Source: Cacajao melanocephalus (taxonomy: Eukaryota > Chordata > Mammalia > Primates > Pitheciidae). Taken from it: DNA of 64,000 bases. The stretch spans positions 1 to 64,000 of the forward strand of contig CAUYLG010061893.1 in assembly GCA_963573385.1 (NCBI GenBank). Direction: 5' to 3'. The translations under genes were made by a program, and so were the position numbers. The notes below the pieces were generated by a model. It was not told the origin of the DNA. It saw only the letters and a list, made by a program, of their open reading frames with translations, and made no database searches. This document shows, in pieces, positions 52,140-64,000 of the stretch (its first letter is position 1; each line of letters begins with the position of its first letter).

Positions 52140-54235
52140 ACTATAAAAATTTCTGCTCTGTGAAAGACATTGTTAAGAACATGAAAAGATAAGCCACAGA
52201 CTAGGAGAAAATATTTACAGAACATCTGATGAAAGACTGATATCTAAAATGTACAAAGAATTAAAACTCAACCACATGAAAACCCAATTCAAAAGTGGGC
52301 AAATGATAAAAAAAAAAAATACCTCACCAAAATGATATACAGATAGCAAATGAGTATGTGAAAATATACTCAATATCATGTCATCAGATTAGGGAATCAC
52401 AGATTAAAACAACAGTGAGATACCACTCCACACCTATTAAAATAGCGAAGATCTAGAACACTAACACCACCAAATATTGGTGATAATATGGAGCAACAGG
52501 AACTCTTTTTAATTCATTGCTGGGGAAAATGCAAAATAGCACACTTTAGAAGACAGCTTGGCATTTTTTTACAGAACTAAACATACTTGTATCATAAGAT
52601 TCAGCAATTATGCTTTTTGGCGTTTACCCAAATGAGCTGAAAACTTATATCCACACAAAAACCTGCACACAGATGTTTATAGCAGCCTTATTCATAATTT
52701 CCAAAAATTGAAAGAACCAAGATGTCCCTTGGAAGACACTGAACAATCTTAAATGCATATTACTAAGTGAAAGAAGCCAGTTTGAAAGGGTATAGACTGT
52801 TTGATTCCAGCTATGTAACATTCTGGAAAGGGCAAAATTGTAGAGACAATAAAAATCAGTGGTGATTTGGACCCTGGAAGGGTTGGGGATGGAGGGATGA
52901 ATCAGTGGAGATTGAGGGATTAAAACACTTAGGGCAATGAAAGAATTCTGTGTGATACTGTAATGGTAGATACATGACATTATGCATTTATTTAAAACAA
53001 AAACAAACCAAACCCTACAAATCCAGAACTGTACAACACAGAGTGAGCCCCAATTTAAACTACAGATTTTAGTTAATAATAATAAATCATGACCAGTTCA
53101 TCAGTCATAACAAACGTACCATATCAATGAAAGATGTTAATAATGGGAAGGAGGGAGTGTATGGGAACTCCCTCAACTTTCTGCTCATTTTTCCTGTAAA
53201 CCTAAAACAGCTCTGAAAAATAAAGTCTATTGATATTTTTAATGTCATAATTAAGAGTAGGAAAAACTATTTGATTGGAACTTTTGAAAAATGAAGTTAA
53301 AAACAGTGAAAAACATTTTTAAAATGTAGTTTGTAAATGCAATGATAAATTATTAGAAATAATAAAAAGTGAATTAAGTAACTTTAGGGGGTGATGGAAA
53401 TATTCTGTATCTTGATTGTGGCTGAGAAATAAAATTATAAGCCCCCCTGAATGATTGAACAGACCTCCTCTTGCCCAAGAAGACCCCAGAGGAAGCTTGG
53501 AAGCTGAATTTTCAGCTATGATGGGATGGTTGGACAAGCCTCCTTATATCCTCTCCTTTGCTAACTGCCATTAGGCTCTTTTGCCTAAGGGCTTGCCAGA
53601 AACCAGCCCTTTCAAAAGACTTTATGAGTGATTTCACAGCCTCGTGATTGCTCCTCTCTTCTGGGTTTGACAAAACAACCAGCATTCCTTCCTGATAAGA
53701 GACCGCTCACCATGGAGTAGTTCTGGCCAGTCTATGAATGATGTGCAGTGAGGGTTTTTGCATCCTCTGCTTCACCTTTTGATGTCAGAGAGCCGAAAAC
53801 TCCACCATCAGAATATGCTAATGCTGCCATTTTTTCTAACATGGGACCCACAAAGGAGCATGAAGCTTAATTATGCATATGCATGTTTCTTCTTCTATAA
53901 ATATTCATGACTGCTCCTATAGCTTATTGAATATGTATGTGTGGCTACCGCATTCAACCTAAGTCTCTGTCTTATTCTTCTGACCCTTGCAGTGCTTGCT
54001 CCCAGCTTCCTGGCCAGAGGCTATGCTTCTCAACCTGTCCAAATGGCCACCCTTTAGGCTGCAACTGTTTATGAGAAAGCTCTCCTTTCTAAATTTATGA
54101 ACCTTGTCATTCTTCAGTTGATATGATAATGGTTTCATGGTATTATAAATTTATCAAAACACATGGATACTTACAACTTAAAATGGGTGCATTTTATTGT
54201 AAGTAAATTATACTTTAATAAAGTTAATTTTTTCT
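52140..54235 (+). mobile_element. L1M LINE 3' end, split by an LTR
   Basis: 'gccacagactaggagaaaat', 'aacagtgagataccactcc' and 'ccgtttacccaaatgag'-type text follow the L1 ORF2 end. The 3' UTR phrase 'ttctgtatcttgattgtgg' at 53403 breaks and resumes at about 54117 with 'ataatggtttcatggtatt' and an AATAAAG end near 54220. Confidence 0.8.
53423..54116 (+). mobile_element. solitary ERV-type LTR inside L1M
   Basis: About 694 bp beginning TG and ending CA interrupt the L1 3' UTR. There is a TATA-like tctataaatattcatg near 53895 and no viral gene. The family could not be named (ERV1-like by structure). No clear target duplication. Confidence 0.55.
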
Positions 54236-55084
54236 AAGTGAGATAAGTAGCTTGGGGATATAATTTTATGACCAAACTATGATAGTGCAATATATTGTCT
54301 GTCACTTTAGGCTTGACTTTTACTCCATAATCCTAAAGAAAATGATTTTTGCATAAATATTCAAGTACTTTGTAAATTTTTCCAGTCTCGTCTAAATCCT
54401 TTAACACTCAAGCCATTCTCTTTTAAATCCTTTTAAAGTTATTATCCTTGTTGAATTTCTCTTCCTTGGATGTTATTCTACTAAATCTGCTGTCCCTAGT
54501 TGGTCAGTGGCTTTGCATATGATTTGAGGTGTTCTCTGACATCACTGCTGTAGATTACTGGTTTGGTTTTCTCTTTTTTAACACTTGCCATTTGCTTTGT
54601 AACAAACTGCCATGTATTTGCACACAGCAAAAGAAGATGGACAAGGATGTTGAATCAAAAGATGGACATAGATGCTAATGTTGAAAAGGGAAAGATACTT
54701 GAGTAGAAAATACTTTTATATTGCACTATAGCTGGTTCATTAGGGAACGATTTTATGTTAGGATGATTTTTGGTTTTCTATACAACTTCATAACTACAGA
54801 GACTGCAATAAGAAAGCTGTAAAAGTGGCTTTAAGAAAGAAGATGCATTTTAAAAATAAAATGGGTAGATGAAATTAAACAAAACTAATAGCTAATACAG
54901 TGGATGGCCCTATTGAGATTCAAAAACTTATTGACAAGGTTGAAATGATCAGCCTAAGCCAGCAAGGGGAGATTTAACAGTGATTGCATTTAATAAGTGT
55001 ATGCATTACCTATTTAAGTATTAATGTCCAGTATTGATTGGACCTGTGGCTTATCTGTAGTGCTTACAGGAAAACCCTTGGTTT

Positions 55085-55910
55085 TGTAATCACCTAACAA
55101 CGTAATCACCTGTAGTTCTTGCCCACTGTACAGACAAAGCCAATTCACTGAGAAAGCGGTATTGCAGTAGAGAAAGTGTTTAATAATCATACAGTTAGCC
55201 AAGTGGAAGAATGGGAGTTTATTATTCAAGTCAGCATCCCCAGAAGCTTGGAGACTATCTTCAAGAATAGTTTGGTGGGCAAGGGTTTAGAGAATGGGGA
55301 ATGCTGATTTGTTGAGTTAAGGATGAAATCATACCAGGGATCAAAGCTGTCTTCTTGCCCTGAGTCAGTTCCTGGGTTGGAGGTCACAGGACTGGTTGAA
55401 TTGGTTCCTTGGTATGAGTCACAGGTCCAGGTGGATTCCTTCAGTGACCAAATTGCAAAAGTCTAAAAAATATCTCAAACACCAATCTTAAGTTTTACAG
55501 TAATGATGTTATCTATGGGAGCAATTAGAGAAGTTACGAATATTGTGACTACTTCTACATGACTCCTGAGCAGTAAACAATGACTAGTTACCATTTAACT
55601 ATACCTAGGTCTCAGCAGAATTTAGGCCCTCCCATAATTCTAATCTTGTGAACTTTCAATAGTTTTATGAAGGAAGTTCCATCCCAAACAAAGACCAAAT
55701 AGTTTTGGGAAGGGGCTATAATCATCCTTCCTTTAAGGTTAAACTATAAACTCAATTTCTCCCATAGCTAGTTTAGCCCATGCCCAGGAATAAGCAAAGA
55801 CAGCTTGTGCATTTAGAAGCAAGATGGAGTCAGCTATGTCAGATTTCTCTTACTGTCCTAGTTTTGCAAAGGCATTTCGGTTTTAGATCGTGTCTAGGTC
55901 AGGGCAAGCC
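55085..55910 (-). mobile_element. ERV-type solitary LTR, family uncertain
   Basis: The - strand reads like an LTR: an AT-rich body, a polyadenylation region, then 'ctgcaataccgctttctcag' and 'ttggctttgtctgtacagtg' close to the 3' end (plus-strand 55110-55165), ending GATTACA. The 5' limit is approximate. No viral gene. Confidence 0.5.
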
Positions 55911-56039
55911 AACAATGTCGGATAATGACAAAAGAAACTATTGTCATTCTGTCTGGGTTAAGTAAGGTACACTATCCAACTAGTGAAAATAAAAGTCATG
56001 CTGCATTCTGCACTGATGTGAACACTTAGAATAATGTGT

Positions 56040-56315
56040 CCTGTTCAGAGCTCCACCCTCTTAGAAAAAGGCATTGATAAATTATTGAGCCCAGAGGAAG
56101 GTATATGGGGTATTCAGGAAAAGGAGAGACTAAAAACCACTTCTTACGCAGAATGGTTGAGAGCAGTGGGAATATTAATCCTGGATGAAGTAAGGCTTTG
56201 GGAGAATCTAATAGCTGTATTCAGACCTTCAAACCAAAAAATTGAGAATTGTAGCATTTTGCTGTTGGACAAGATGACCTCTAAGAGTCCTTCTCCCTGG
56301 AAGGTTCTTATTCCT
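56040..56315 (+). mobile_element. L3/CR1-type LINE 3' end
   Basis: A decayed CR1/L3 tail: 'gcagaatggttgagagcag', 'tctaatagctgtattcagac', 'ggacaagatgacctctaag'. It accounts for the 117-codon open frame at 56034-56387. Confidence 0.65.
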
Positions 56316-56624
56316 ATTGTGTTAAATCTTCTCTTTAAAAGACCTTCTACTTATACATTCTACTTCTTCCTTCGGTATACTGCGTAAGCCTTGAACAAAA
56401 GCCTGTCACTATCATTTGGTAGCAAGCTAATAGCTTCCCACCTCCCATTAGCTAATTAAAACCAACAATAATAAGAAAGAAACAGGATTTTTATTCAATC
56501 CAGGCTGCCGCACATATAACTGAGCTGCTAAGTATAAAGTTTCAGGATGCTTCTCCAGATGCATGCTGAGGGGTGCTCCAGTTCCTCTGCAGCAGGGTTG
56601 CTCAAACATAAAGAAGCCATCTTA

Positions 56625-56772
56625 TTAGCTGGGCATGGTGGGATGCACGCCTGTAGTCCCAGCTACTCGGGAAGCTGAGATAGGAGAATTGTTTGAACCC
56701 AGGAGGCAGATCGTGCCACTGCACTGCAGCCTGGATGACAGAGTGAGACTCCGTCTTAAAAAAAAAAAAAAG
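56625..56772 (+). mobile_element. Alu right-arm fragment
   Basis: A single arm, with deletion of the 'ggttgcagtgagc' part, ending in A13. Confidence 0.85.
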
Positions 56773-57249
56773 CTGTATCCTGATTTATACTCACACCATT
56801 GTTCAGGCAGGGCCAGGGTAACTTCTCTAGTGGACTGTTTTGTTTTCTGTTGGCTGCCTATCTACAGATATCACTGTTATCTATCAATCAATATCTATAG
56901 ATATCAGTATATTCAGTGATATCTTTGTTCTGATGCTCTTGCCTTCAAGAGTGGAATCACAGCTTGGATATAATGAAATCACATTCATTCAGGCCCCTTC
57001 CATAAAGAGTTAATTTTGATAGAGATTAAACTGCTCCAAGTAGTATTTTTAGCTATTCCTGAAGAAGTTTGCTAAGGAAATAGATAGTGTAGGACAGGTG
57101 GGAAGGGGGTGTTTCACTTCTATGGGAAAAAAAATGAATAAGTTTATAAATCTTTTGAAGCTCCCATCTACTTGAAATCAGTTGGTATGATAAGTGAATA
57201 TTCTCTTTTCTGTACATCACACTCCTTAGTACTGGTTACTGTGTCTCAA

Positions 57250-57345
57250 AACAGTTCTCAGAGTTTAGTGTGTAGAAGAATCACCCAGGAAGCTGGTTAA
57301 ATGCTGATCCCAAGGCTCAGCCTCCAGACATTCTGCACTTTGTGA
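57250..57345 (-). mobile_element. MER5A-like fragment
   Basis: 'tctcagagtttagtgtgtag', 'aatcacccaggaagctgg' and 'gcctccagacattctgc' follow antisense MER5A. Confidence 0.6.
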
Positions 57346-57412
57346 AAGGCTGCCATATGGACCCAAAAGTGAAAATATGCCCTTCTGTTCTTCTTCATTA
57401 TGTTCTCACTTA

Positions 57413-57435
57413 AATAATAATAATAATAATAATAA
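57413..57435. repeat. (AAT)n microsatellite
   Basis: About 7-8 AAT units. Confidence 0.9.
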
Positions 57436-57689
57436 CTACTTGTTTAGACCAAAGTGAAATTTCACATTGTAATTCAGAAAAGAATTCAGAGATGGCCATC
57501 TGGAATTAAGGCAGAAGTCACCTGGGGAGCTTAGGGATTCTCTATGTGAGTTCTTCTCAGAATCCCAGAGAGCCCTTTGGATGGAGATTGTGGTCTTCGA
57601 TACTGGGTCCTCTTCCTTTGGGTTTTGAGTGGTAAGACTAGCCTAGGCTGAGGGGTAACATTCTGAGATCAGGACTTGGGATATGGAAT

Positions 57690-57805
57690 TGAGTTATCTC
57701 AATAGTTTGGACAACCTGCTTAAGTTTGTGGAGCCTCATCTTTTTCATCTATAGAAGGGGGATAACAAATGATCTTAATGTAGTCAGGTTAATATAAGGC
57801 TCAGG
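57690..57805 (+). mobile_element. MIR fragment
   Basis: 'tttggacaacctgcttaagt', 'gagcctcatctttttcatc' and 'agaagggggataacaaatg' follow MIR order. Confidence 0.6.
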
Positions 57806-58192
57806 TGAGTCATTTCCTGATTAAGCACACAGCTCCCGGGAGAAACTCTGTATACATTAATGCCTTCCTTCTCCCTCCATTTCCTCCACCAAAATTACCG
57901 AACAGCAAGAACAAGACACTTTACTGGATGGACTTCCTGTGTTCGCCTCCCTCAACTGTAACCTCCGAGTGTACACAGACTTCCCATGAGAGGGAAATAG
58001 TTAAATTCAAAACATAGATATGGGCAACTTTTCTGTTTCATATGAAGCCAAACCTGGAAAAATGGAAGAGTTTAGGACTGAAATTCTTTTTCTGTTAAAA
58101 ATGAAAATAATTTTATTCAGTAAAATTTTGGCTAACACAATGCTAAGTGGGGCTTGCTGGTGGCAACCTATCCAGGCTACCTTCCGAGAAAG

Positions 58193-58795
58193 TGTTACAA
58201 AAGGAGTCCTGATCCAGACCCCAAGGGAGGGTTCTTGGATCTCATGCAAGAAAGAACTTGAGGCGACTTTACACCAAAAAGTGAAAGTTTATTAAGAAAG
58301 TAAAGGAATAAAAGAATAGCTACTCCGTAGGCAGATAAGCCCTGAGGGCCGCTGGTTGCCTACTTTTATGGTTATTTCTTGATCATATACTAAACAAGGG
58401 GTGGTTTATTTGAGCTTTCTGGGAAAGAAACTGGGAATTCCCAGAACTGAGGGTTTCTCTTCCTTCTAGACCATATAGTGCCATGGCACTTGTAAATGGC
58501 CATGGTACTGGTGGGAGTGTCTTTTAGCATGCTAATGAATTATAATTCGTGTATAATGAGCAGTGAGGAGGACCAGCCGTCACTTTTGTCGCCGTCTTGG
58601 TTTTGGTGGGTTTTGGCCGGCTTCCTTATTACATGCTGTTTTACCAGCAGGGTCTTTGTGACCTGTATCTTGTGCCTATCTCATCCTGTGACTAACAATG
58701 CCTAACCTCCTGGGGACACAGCCCAGCAGGTGTCAGCCTCATTTTACCCAGACTCTATTCAAAATAAAGTCACTCTGGTTCAAACGCCTCTGACA
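58193..58795 (-). mobile_element. solitary ERV1-type LTR
   Basis: On the - strand it starts TGTCAGAGGCGTTTGAACC and ends TTGTAACA, 603 bp. A polyadenylation region (TTTCTTAATAAACTTTCAC on the - strand) and the 'ccaaaaccaagacggcgac' block are LTR-like. No internal viral region remains. It probably belongs to an ERV1 (MER4-group-like) family; the exact name is uncertain. Confidence 0.75.
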
Positions 58796-58904
58796 AGAGC
58801 AGTGTGACAAGCCTGGGATTGCCATAGTGATCATGCTGGTAGGAGTGAGGTGTTATTATTTGGAAACACTATTGCACCCCCTAGGGATATGCAGTGATAC
58901 AGTG

Positions 58905-59020
58905 ACTGAGAAAAATGAAAGGTCTTAACTAGTGTCGAACAGCCAGTAAACAGCAGCGCAGAGACTCAAACCTGGGTTTGCAGATGCAAAGTCCTTCACC
59001 CCTGTATCTCTACAGCACTG
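58905..59020 (-). mobile_element. MIR-like fragment
   Basis: 'cgaacagccagtaaacagc' and 'gactcaaacctgggtttgc' resemble antisense MIR. Confidence 0.5.
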
Positions 59021-59092
59021 ACATCTCTCCAGCCTTTAAGGCTCCCCCGCAGGACTGTTGCCTGGTTGGGTAAAGAGGAAGCTCTTGGTGTT

Positions 59093-59210
59093 CATCTCAA
59101 CAAATTTTTACTGAGCACTTACAATGTGCCATGCTCCATATTAAATGCTAGAGGGTAAAGTGATGACTAAGACAACCTCAACTTTCAAGGCATTCTATAA
59201 TGTGCTACAA
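59093..59210 (-). mobile_element. L2 3'-end fragment
   Basis: 'caacaaatttttactgagca', 'cttacaatgtgccatgctcc' and 'tcaactttcaaggcattc' match the antisense L2 tail. Confidence 0.7.
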
Positions 59211-59289
59211 AAGAAAGGGAGTTACTTTAGGAAAGAGAGAAAGAATGTGAAGCAATGTGCTGGTAATTATCAGTGAGAAGGATAATCGG

Positions 59290-59500
59290 ACTAGCAGGGG
59301 GAGAGCCCTGCTGTGGCACTGATTCACTTGCTGTGCGTCTAGGCAAAGTACTTCTTCTGAGCCTCTGTTTTCTCGCCTGTGAGATAGGGTTAATAGACTG
59401 ACCTAACACGGTTGTTTGATATAAGAAATACTTTGAGAATAAATGCATTAATAAAAGCCCTCACCAGTGCCTGGCATGTGGTTGGCATTCAGGAATGGTG
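59290..59500 (+). mobile_element. MIR SINE
   Basis: 'ctgtggcactgattcacttg', 'cctctgttttctcgcctgtg' and 'ccctcaccagtgcctggc' follow MIR. Confidence 0.7.
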
Positions 59501-60339
59501 TTGTCTGTCCTGAGAGTGGTGGTTGCAGTGACTGTTTTAGGATCTGACTCTTCTTACGGGAGAAGGAAACAGTTCCACTTCCTTGTAGGTAAGCTGTTTT
59601 TATCATTCCCCTCCTGGTCCTCGGGAAGTCTTCTGACATTTGACTTTGGCAGAATTAGGACCTGAGCACGCCAAATGAAGCCTCTCTGGTGCCCATACCA
59701 CTAGCCTGATTCCTGCAGATAAGCTGCAATCTGCAACAGCTTCAGGCACCGGTACGGAATGCGGTTCTGGTTGTGGTCTGAGAGCAAGTGGGGAGATCCT
59801 CTGCACTGCCAAGGCATGGGCTCTGCCCCCCACTTCTCTTTCCAACCCCAAGGTGCAGGTTATTGGAATTCAGCTGGCTTTAGGAAAACAGGACTGTTTG
59901 TAGTCTAAGACAGAGCTGAGTCTATTAAGCAAACAGCCCTTTGACTAATGGACTTGGCCTTGGAACAAGAGCAAGCCGCTTACATTCCCAGGTTGCCACA
60001 GTTCCGGGCTACAGTTCGTATCCGGAGCAGATGTACCAGTGATCATGTGGCTTTGCATTTGGATACCCTGCTGATAGGCTCAGACACATAAGACACACAC
60101 AAAACTGCTGGTGAAAAAGAGGAGTTGCTATGTACCATAACTCAAGTGATTGATCCTGCTAATCCTGGACTGGGTGCTACCTGCAAGGGCCAAAACTGAG
60201 AAGCTCCATTTGAGGAAGGGAGAGACTAACAAGCATGATGAGAAAATCTGGGAGTTGGGGATGAGGAGTTAAGGCATATTTAGGTTCTATTGAGGATGGG
60301 GAACGTAAAGGAGATATGAAATTTTTATATATATATATC

Positions 60340-60644
60340 TTTTATTTATTTATTTATTTATTTTGAGACAGAGTCTCACTGTGTCACCCAGGCTGAAATG
60401 CAGTTGCATGATCTCGGCTCACTGCAACCTCCGCCTCCCGGGTTCAAGCTATACTCCTGCCTCAGCCTCCCAAGGAGCTAGGATTACAGGCATGTGCCAC
60501 CATGCCCGGCTAATTTTTTGTATTTTTAATAGCGATGGATTTCACCGTGTTAGCCAGGATGGTCTTGATCTCCTGACCTCGTGATCGCCCCACCTCAGCC
60601 TCCCAAAGTGCTGGGATTACAGGCATGAACCATCATACTCGGCC
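60340..60644 (-). mobile_element. AluS/Y-like with (TTTA)n tail
   Basis: Antisense Alu from tgagacagagtctcactgtg to 'aaccatcatactcggcc', preceded by (TTTA)n at about 60340-60362. Confidence 0.92.
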
Positions 60645-60889
60645 ATGAATTTTAAAAGAACAAGAATTTTAAAGAGAGCTGAAAGAATGTTAAAGGAGCA
60701 CAGGAATTTCCAATAAGAATTTTAATTCTCATTAAAATTATTATTTAGTGTGCAAAATAAACCCCCTGTTTCACCTCCCTTGTGGATCCTTAAGTAAAAT
60801 TCATCTTGCTTACATCTATATTATGTGTTCTGTTGACTCAGGAGAGTACCCAACAGTGTTCTGAGCCTTGATTTAAGGCTGAGAGGTTC

Positions 60890-61044
60890 TCAAAATATGG
60901 TCCCTGTAGCAACAACATGAGTACCACCCAGGAGCTTGTTGGAATTGTAGTCTCAGGTCCTACCCCAGACCTGAAACAGAAACTCTGGGGATGAGGCCCA
61001 GCCCTCTGGGTAATTGTAACACAGTTGAAGTCTGAGAACCACTG
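60890..61044 (+). mobile_element. MER5A DNA transposon
   Basis: From 'gagaggttctcaaaatatgg' through 'cctaccccagacctgaaac' and 'tctggggatgaggcccagcc' to 'ctgagaaccactg', close to full length. Confidence 0.85.
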
Positions 61045-61129
61045 AGGCAGGGTGACATCCTAGAAGCAGCACCCAGGGACAGCCAACACCTGAGATTTGC
61101 TACTCACTCACAAGCAAGCTAGGACACTT

Positions 61130-61235
61130 GTGATCAACCTAGCTGACATTAGAATCACCAGGGGAGCTTTTAAGAGTCCAGATGTCCCAGCCCAGATCAA
61201 TTAAATGGAATCTTTTTGGGTGGGACCAGGCAGCT
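61130..61235 (+). mobile_element. MER5B-like fragment
   Basis: 'gacattagaatcaccagggg', 'cagcccagatcaattaaatg' and 'tttttgggtgggaccagg' follow MER5B. Confidence 0.65.
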
Positions 61236-61707
61236 CTACTGGTGATCTCATGTGCAACCCAAAGTGGGGGATTATAAGTCCGTATGGGAGCTTGGGTCTT
61301 TATCTGGTATCAGGAAAAACAGAGGCTCCAGATAAGGTTAGAAATTGCAACACTGAATTCAGGGGATGGGTCTCCAGGAGGCTTTAAATGATTGTTGGTG
61401 GACTGTGGAGCCAGTCTGCCAGCAACATTTATGTAGAAACAATGTCAAAAAAAAAAGCGTTTTTTCTACCTGGAGAAATCTCAAATTTTTGTTAAAAATA
61501 ATAATTTTGTGTTTTGAATTATGAAAGCCTGTTTCCATTCCTTAAAAAGTATAAACTACATTAAAGAGAAAAAAATCAAACATTATTCAAACACACCTCT
61601 CATTATCACTTGGCTGCGTTTCCTTCCACTTTGTTTGCATAGGTTAATATAGCTGAAATAATATACATCCTGTTTTTTTCATTGAGTTTTGTTGGGGGAT
61701 TAAGCTA

Positions 61708-61737
61708 CAGTCCTTATAACCATCATTATAAGGACTG
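61708..61737. repeat. perfect 12-bp hairpin with 6-nt loop
   Basis: CAGTCCTTATAA at 61708-61719 and its exact complement TTATAAGGACTG at 61726-61737, separated by ccatca. Confidence 0.93.
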
Positions 61738-62059
61738 CTGGATTTTGGTTTATGTTTTCTTCGTAATATATCAGAATGTTTTGGAAGCCAACTTCTTTCA
61801 CAGAGTGGAAAAGGGCCTCTTGATGGAGATGGGGAGGATCGACACAGTTGTCAGGAGTGGTCTTGAGTCCTGCTAGGGGACAACCAACCTGAGAAAACAC
61901 TCCTGCCTTAAGTCATGCTGTAGCTCTCAGCACCTGGGCTAATTCAGTTCTGCAATTCCAACCACGTAAATGACTTCCGTGTAAGTTCTGTCCTTCCCCA
62001 TGCCCAAGGCCCAAAGCCAGATAGAAAGGAAACTTTAAAATTCTTAATTATAGAAAACT

Positions 62060-62382
<323 letters not shown>

Positions 62383-62485
62383 GCCATAATGAGCAGAGAA
62401 ACTGGCAATGAGTGTTGACTGCAAAAAAATCATGGAAGATAAAAATGAGGTGGAACTAAAGTACTGAATTATAATAAGTAGATAC

Positions 62486-62547
62486 AAGTGGGGATTTCTT
62501 TTTTTTTTTTCTAACCACTAGACCACCAGGGAATAAGTGGGGATTTC
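62486..62547 (-). mobile_element. retrotransposed 5' tRNA-Glu fragment
   Basis: On the - strand 62532-62511 reads TCCCTGGTGGTCTAGTGG then TTAG. These are the first 22 nt of tRNA-Glu as I know it, ending in the D-arm. It is followed by 12 A and bracketed by a perfect 13-bp repeat AAGTGGGGATTTC (62486-62498, 62535-62547). Two extra bases (AT) precede the tRNA start. On the - strand the target reads CCCTTT|GAAATCC, close to the L1 endonuclease preference. This is not a functional tRNA gene; it lacks the anticodon arm and everything 3' of it. Confidence 0.85.
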
Positions 62548-62672
62548 AAAGGGAAGTTAGATACTCTTATTGGAGAGAAAGCAAGAAGTGATGATTTACT
62601 TTAGACTTTTAAGAAAACTATAAGGCTAAATTTGCATGCTAAAATTTTAAAGATAACTGCTTGTTAAATATA

Positions 62673-63087
62673 CAGTTGACCCTTGAACAATGCAGAGTTA
62701 GGGTAACAGTCAAATTTTGCATATAACTTTTGACTCTTCACAGCTTAACCTACTAATAGCCTACTGTTGACCTAGAAGCCTTAGTGATAACATAATCAAT
62801 TCACACATATTTTGTATATTGTATGTATGATATACTGTATTCTTACCATAAAGTAAGCTAGAGAAATAAAAAAGTTATTAAGAAAACCATAAGGAAGAGA
62901 AAACATGTTTACTATTCAGTAAGTGGAAATAGATCATCATAAAGGCCTTCATTCTTGTCATCTTCATGTTGAGTAGGCTGAGGAAGAGGAGGAGGGGTTG
63001 GTCTATCTCAAGGTAGCAGAAATGAAAGGAAATTTACATATAAGTGGACCCTCAGAGTTCAAGCCCATGTTGTTCAAGGGTCAACTG
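62673..63087 (+). mobile_element. MER2/Tigger2-type DNA transposon
   Basis: The ends CAGTTGACCCTTGAACAA and TTGTTCAAGGGTCAACTG are inverted repeats. It is preceded by the TA target; the 3' copy has become TG. Inside, 'aataaagtaagctagagaa'-like text matches the family. Non-autonomous, no transposase frame. Confidence 0.9.
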
Positions 63088-64000
63088 TGTGCATGTGAAA
63101 TGTGCAGAGGAAATCAATCAGAGTGTGGGACAAGAGAAACAAAAAGAGGCAAACACAAAGCATGAGACATAGACGACACAAAAAATTGCAATAAATGACA
63201 ACATACAAGCAGATTATATTTGTCTATTAGACACAGAGACCAAAATTAGATCTTAAAAATTCAGTTATGTACTACTATAAAAATCAGTTATGTGTTATCT
63301 CCTATACACACCCCAAGTAAAGTGCTTGGATTGTGTATAGGATATTGTCAGTGGGGAGTTCCTCAGGGCTGGCAATCTCTGTTTGCAAAAGAGAATGAAT
63401 TTCAACTGCAGAGGGAAATGACCAAGAAGCACCCGTATCTGGACCAGGTGCCTGCTCAAGCTCTGGTTCCCCCACCTGGCTGGCTTCACAGTGGGAAATG
63501 GCAGTCTCCCTTTGGGCCAGGCAGTCTCCCACCAGCAAGTCTATGGCCCAGTGCACACATGGCGGATGGGGGCTGTGATCCCTACCAAAATCTCTTCCAT
63601 GATCCCCTGGTCCAAGGAGACTGTTCACAAGTCAGAATTTTGGAGAATCTTTTTCTCTCCAACTGTAATATTTTTCAGAAACATAAGCCATTAGTTCTGC
63701 TTCTAGCAGTATAGTACAGTTGATATCCTGAAAAACCTACCAACTGTGAAAGATATTGGATAAATATTTTTTAAACCTTTTAAATAAAGAAGCCAAAAGT
63801 AAATAAAACAAAAACTATGCAAATAAATAAATAAGCCAAAACTGCCATGGACGCAAGGATCTAGAGCAAGAGGTGAGCCCTCGACCCAGCATTTAGCACT
63901 GGGGACGTGTGCCCACCCTGGTGCCCATGAGCCTCCATCCTGACAGCCCTGTGGGGTTCAGAGCAAGGAGACCAAGCAGGAGGTCTGCATGGCGAGGAAG

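Noticed and set aside
56034..56387. 117-codon + frame
   Set aside because: Explained by a decayed L3/CR1 LINE tail.
62511..62532. tRNA-Glu gene
   Set aside because: Only the first 22 nt are present; the anticodon, T-arm and acceptor 3' side are missing.

Overview
The window is nuclear DNA of a primate, probably human or a close relative. Sixteen Alu pieces, a THE1 provirus with both LTRs, L1, L2, L3/CR1 and MIR copies, MER5 and MER2 DNA transposons, and very sparse coding sequence all point that way. It carries two coding exons of one gene, read on the + strand, which I recognise as SLC35F3, a multi-pass membrane protein of the solute carrier 35 / drug-metabolite transporter group. No other protein-coding or RNA gene is supported.

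Layout: 1-13.2 kb lies upstream of the exon-1 CpG island. It may be intergenic, or an intron of a longer SLC35F3 transcript. It holds an L1 5' end, a ~640 bp polypyrimidine tract, MIR/L2 relics and the THE1 provirus (8777-11247). A CpG island (about 13.19-13.96 kb) contains the first coding exon (CDS 13572-13647, donor AAG|gtaacg). Intron 1 (13648-30076) contains L2, MIR, MLT1 and Alu copies and a tandem array that grew inside an L2. Exon 2 (30077-30401) encodes the end of the N-terminal tail and the first two likely membrane segments. The rest of the window is intron 2. It starts with a repeat-poor stretch to about 34.6 kb. Beyond that it is filled with Alu, L1M and L2 copies, an MST LTR, three ERV-type LTRs, a 28-bp minisatellite and a MER2-type transposon.

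The two exons join in phase (76 nt + 325 nt = 133 codons plus 2 nt). The protein is therefore incomplete here and continues in exons beyond the window. Regulatory features that can be read directly are the CpG island and two upstream reading frames before the main ATG, one of them a minimal ATG-stop.

No unknown multi-gene system was found. The most unusual signal is a 22-nt copy of the 5' end of tRNA-Glu with a poly(A) tail and a 13-bp target-site duplication (62486-62547), which looks like a retrotransposed tRNA fragment. Several tandem arrays and perfect hairpins also deserve a look.
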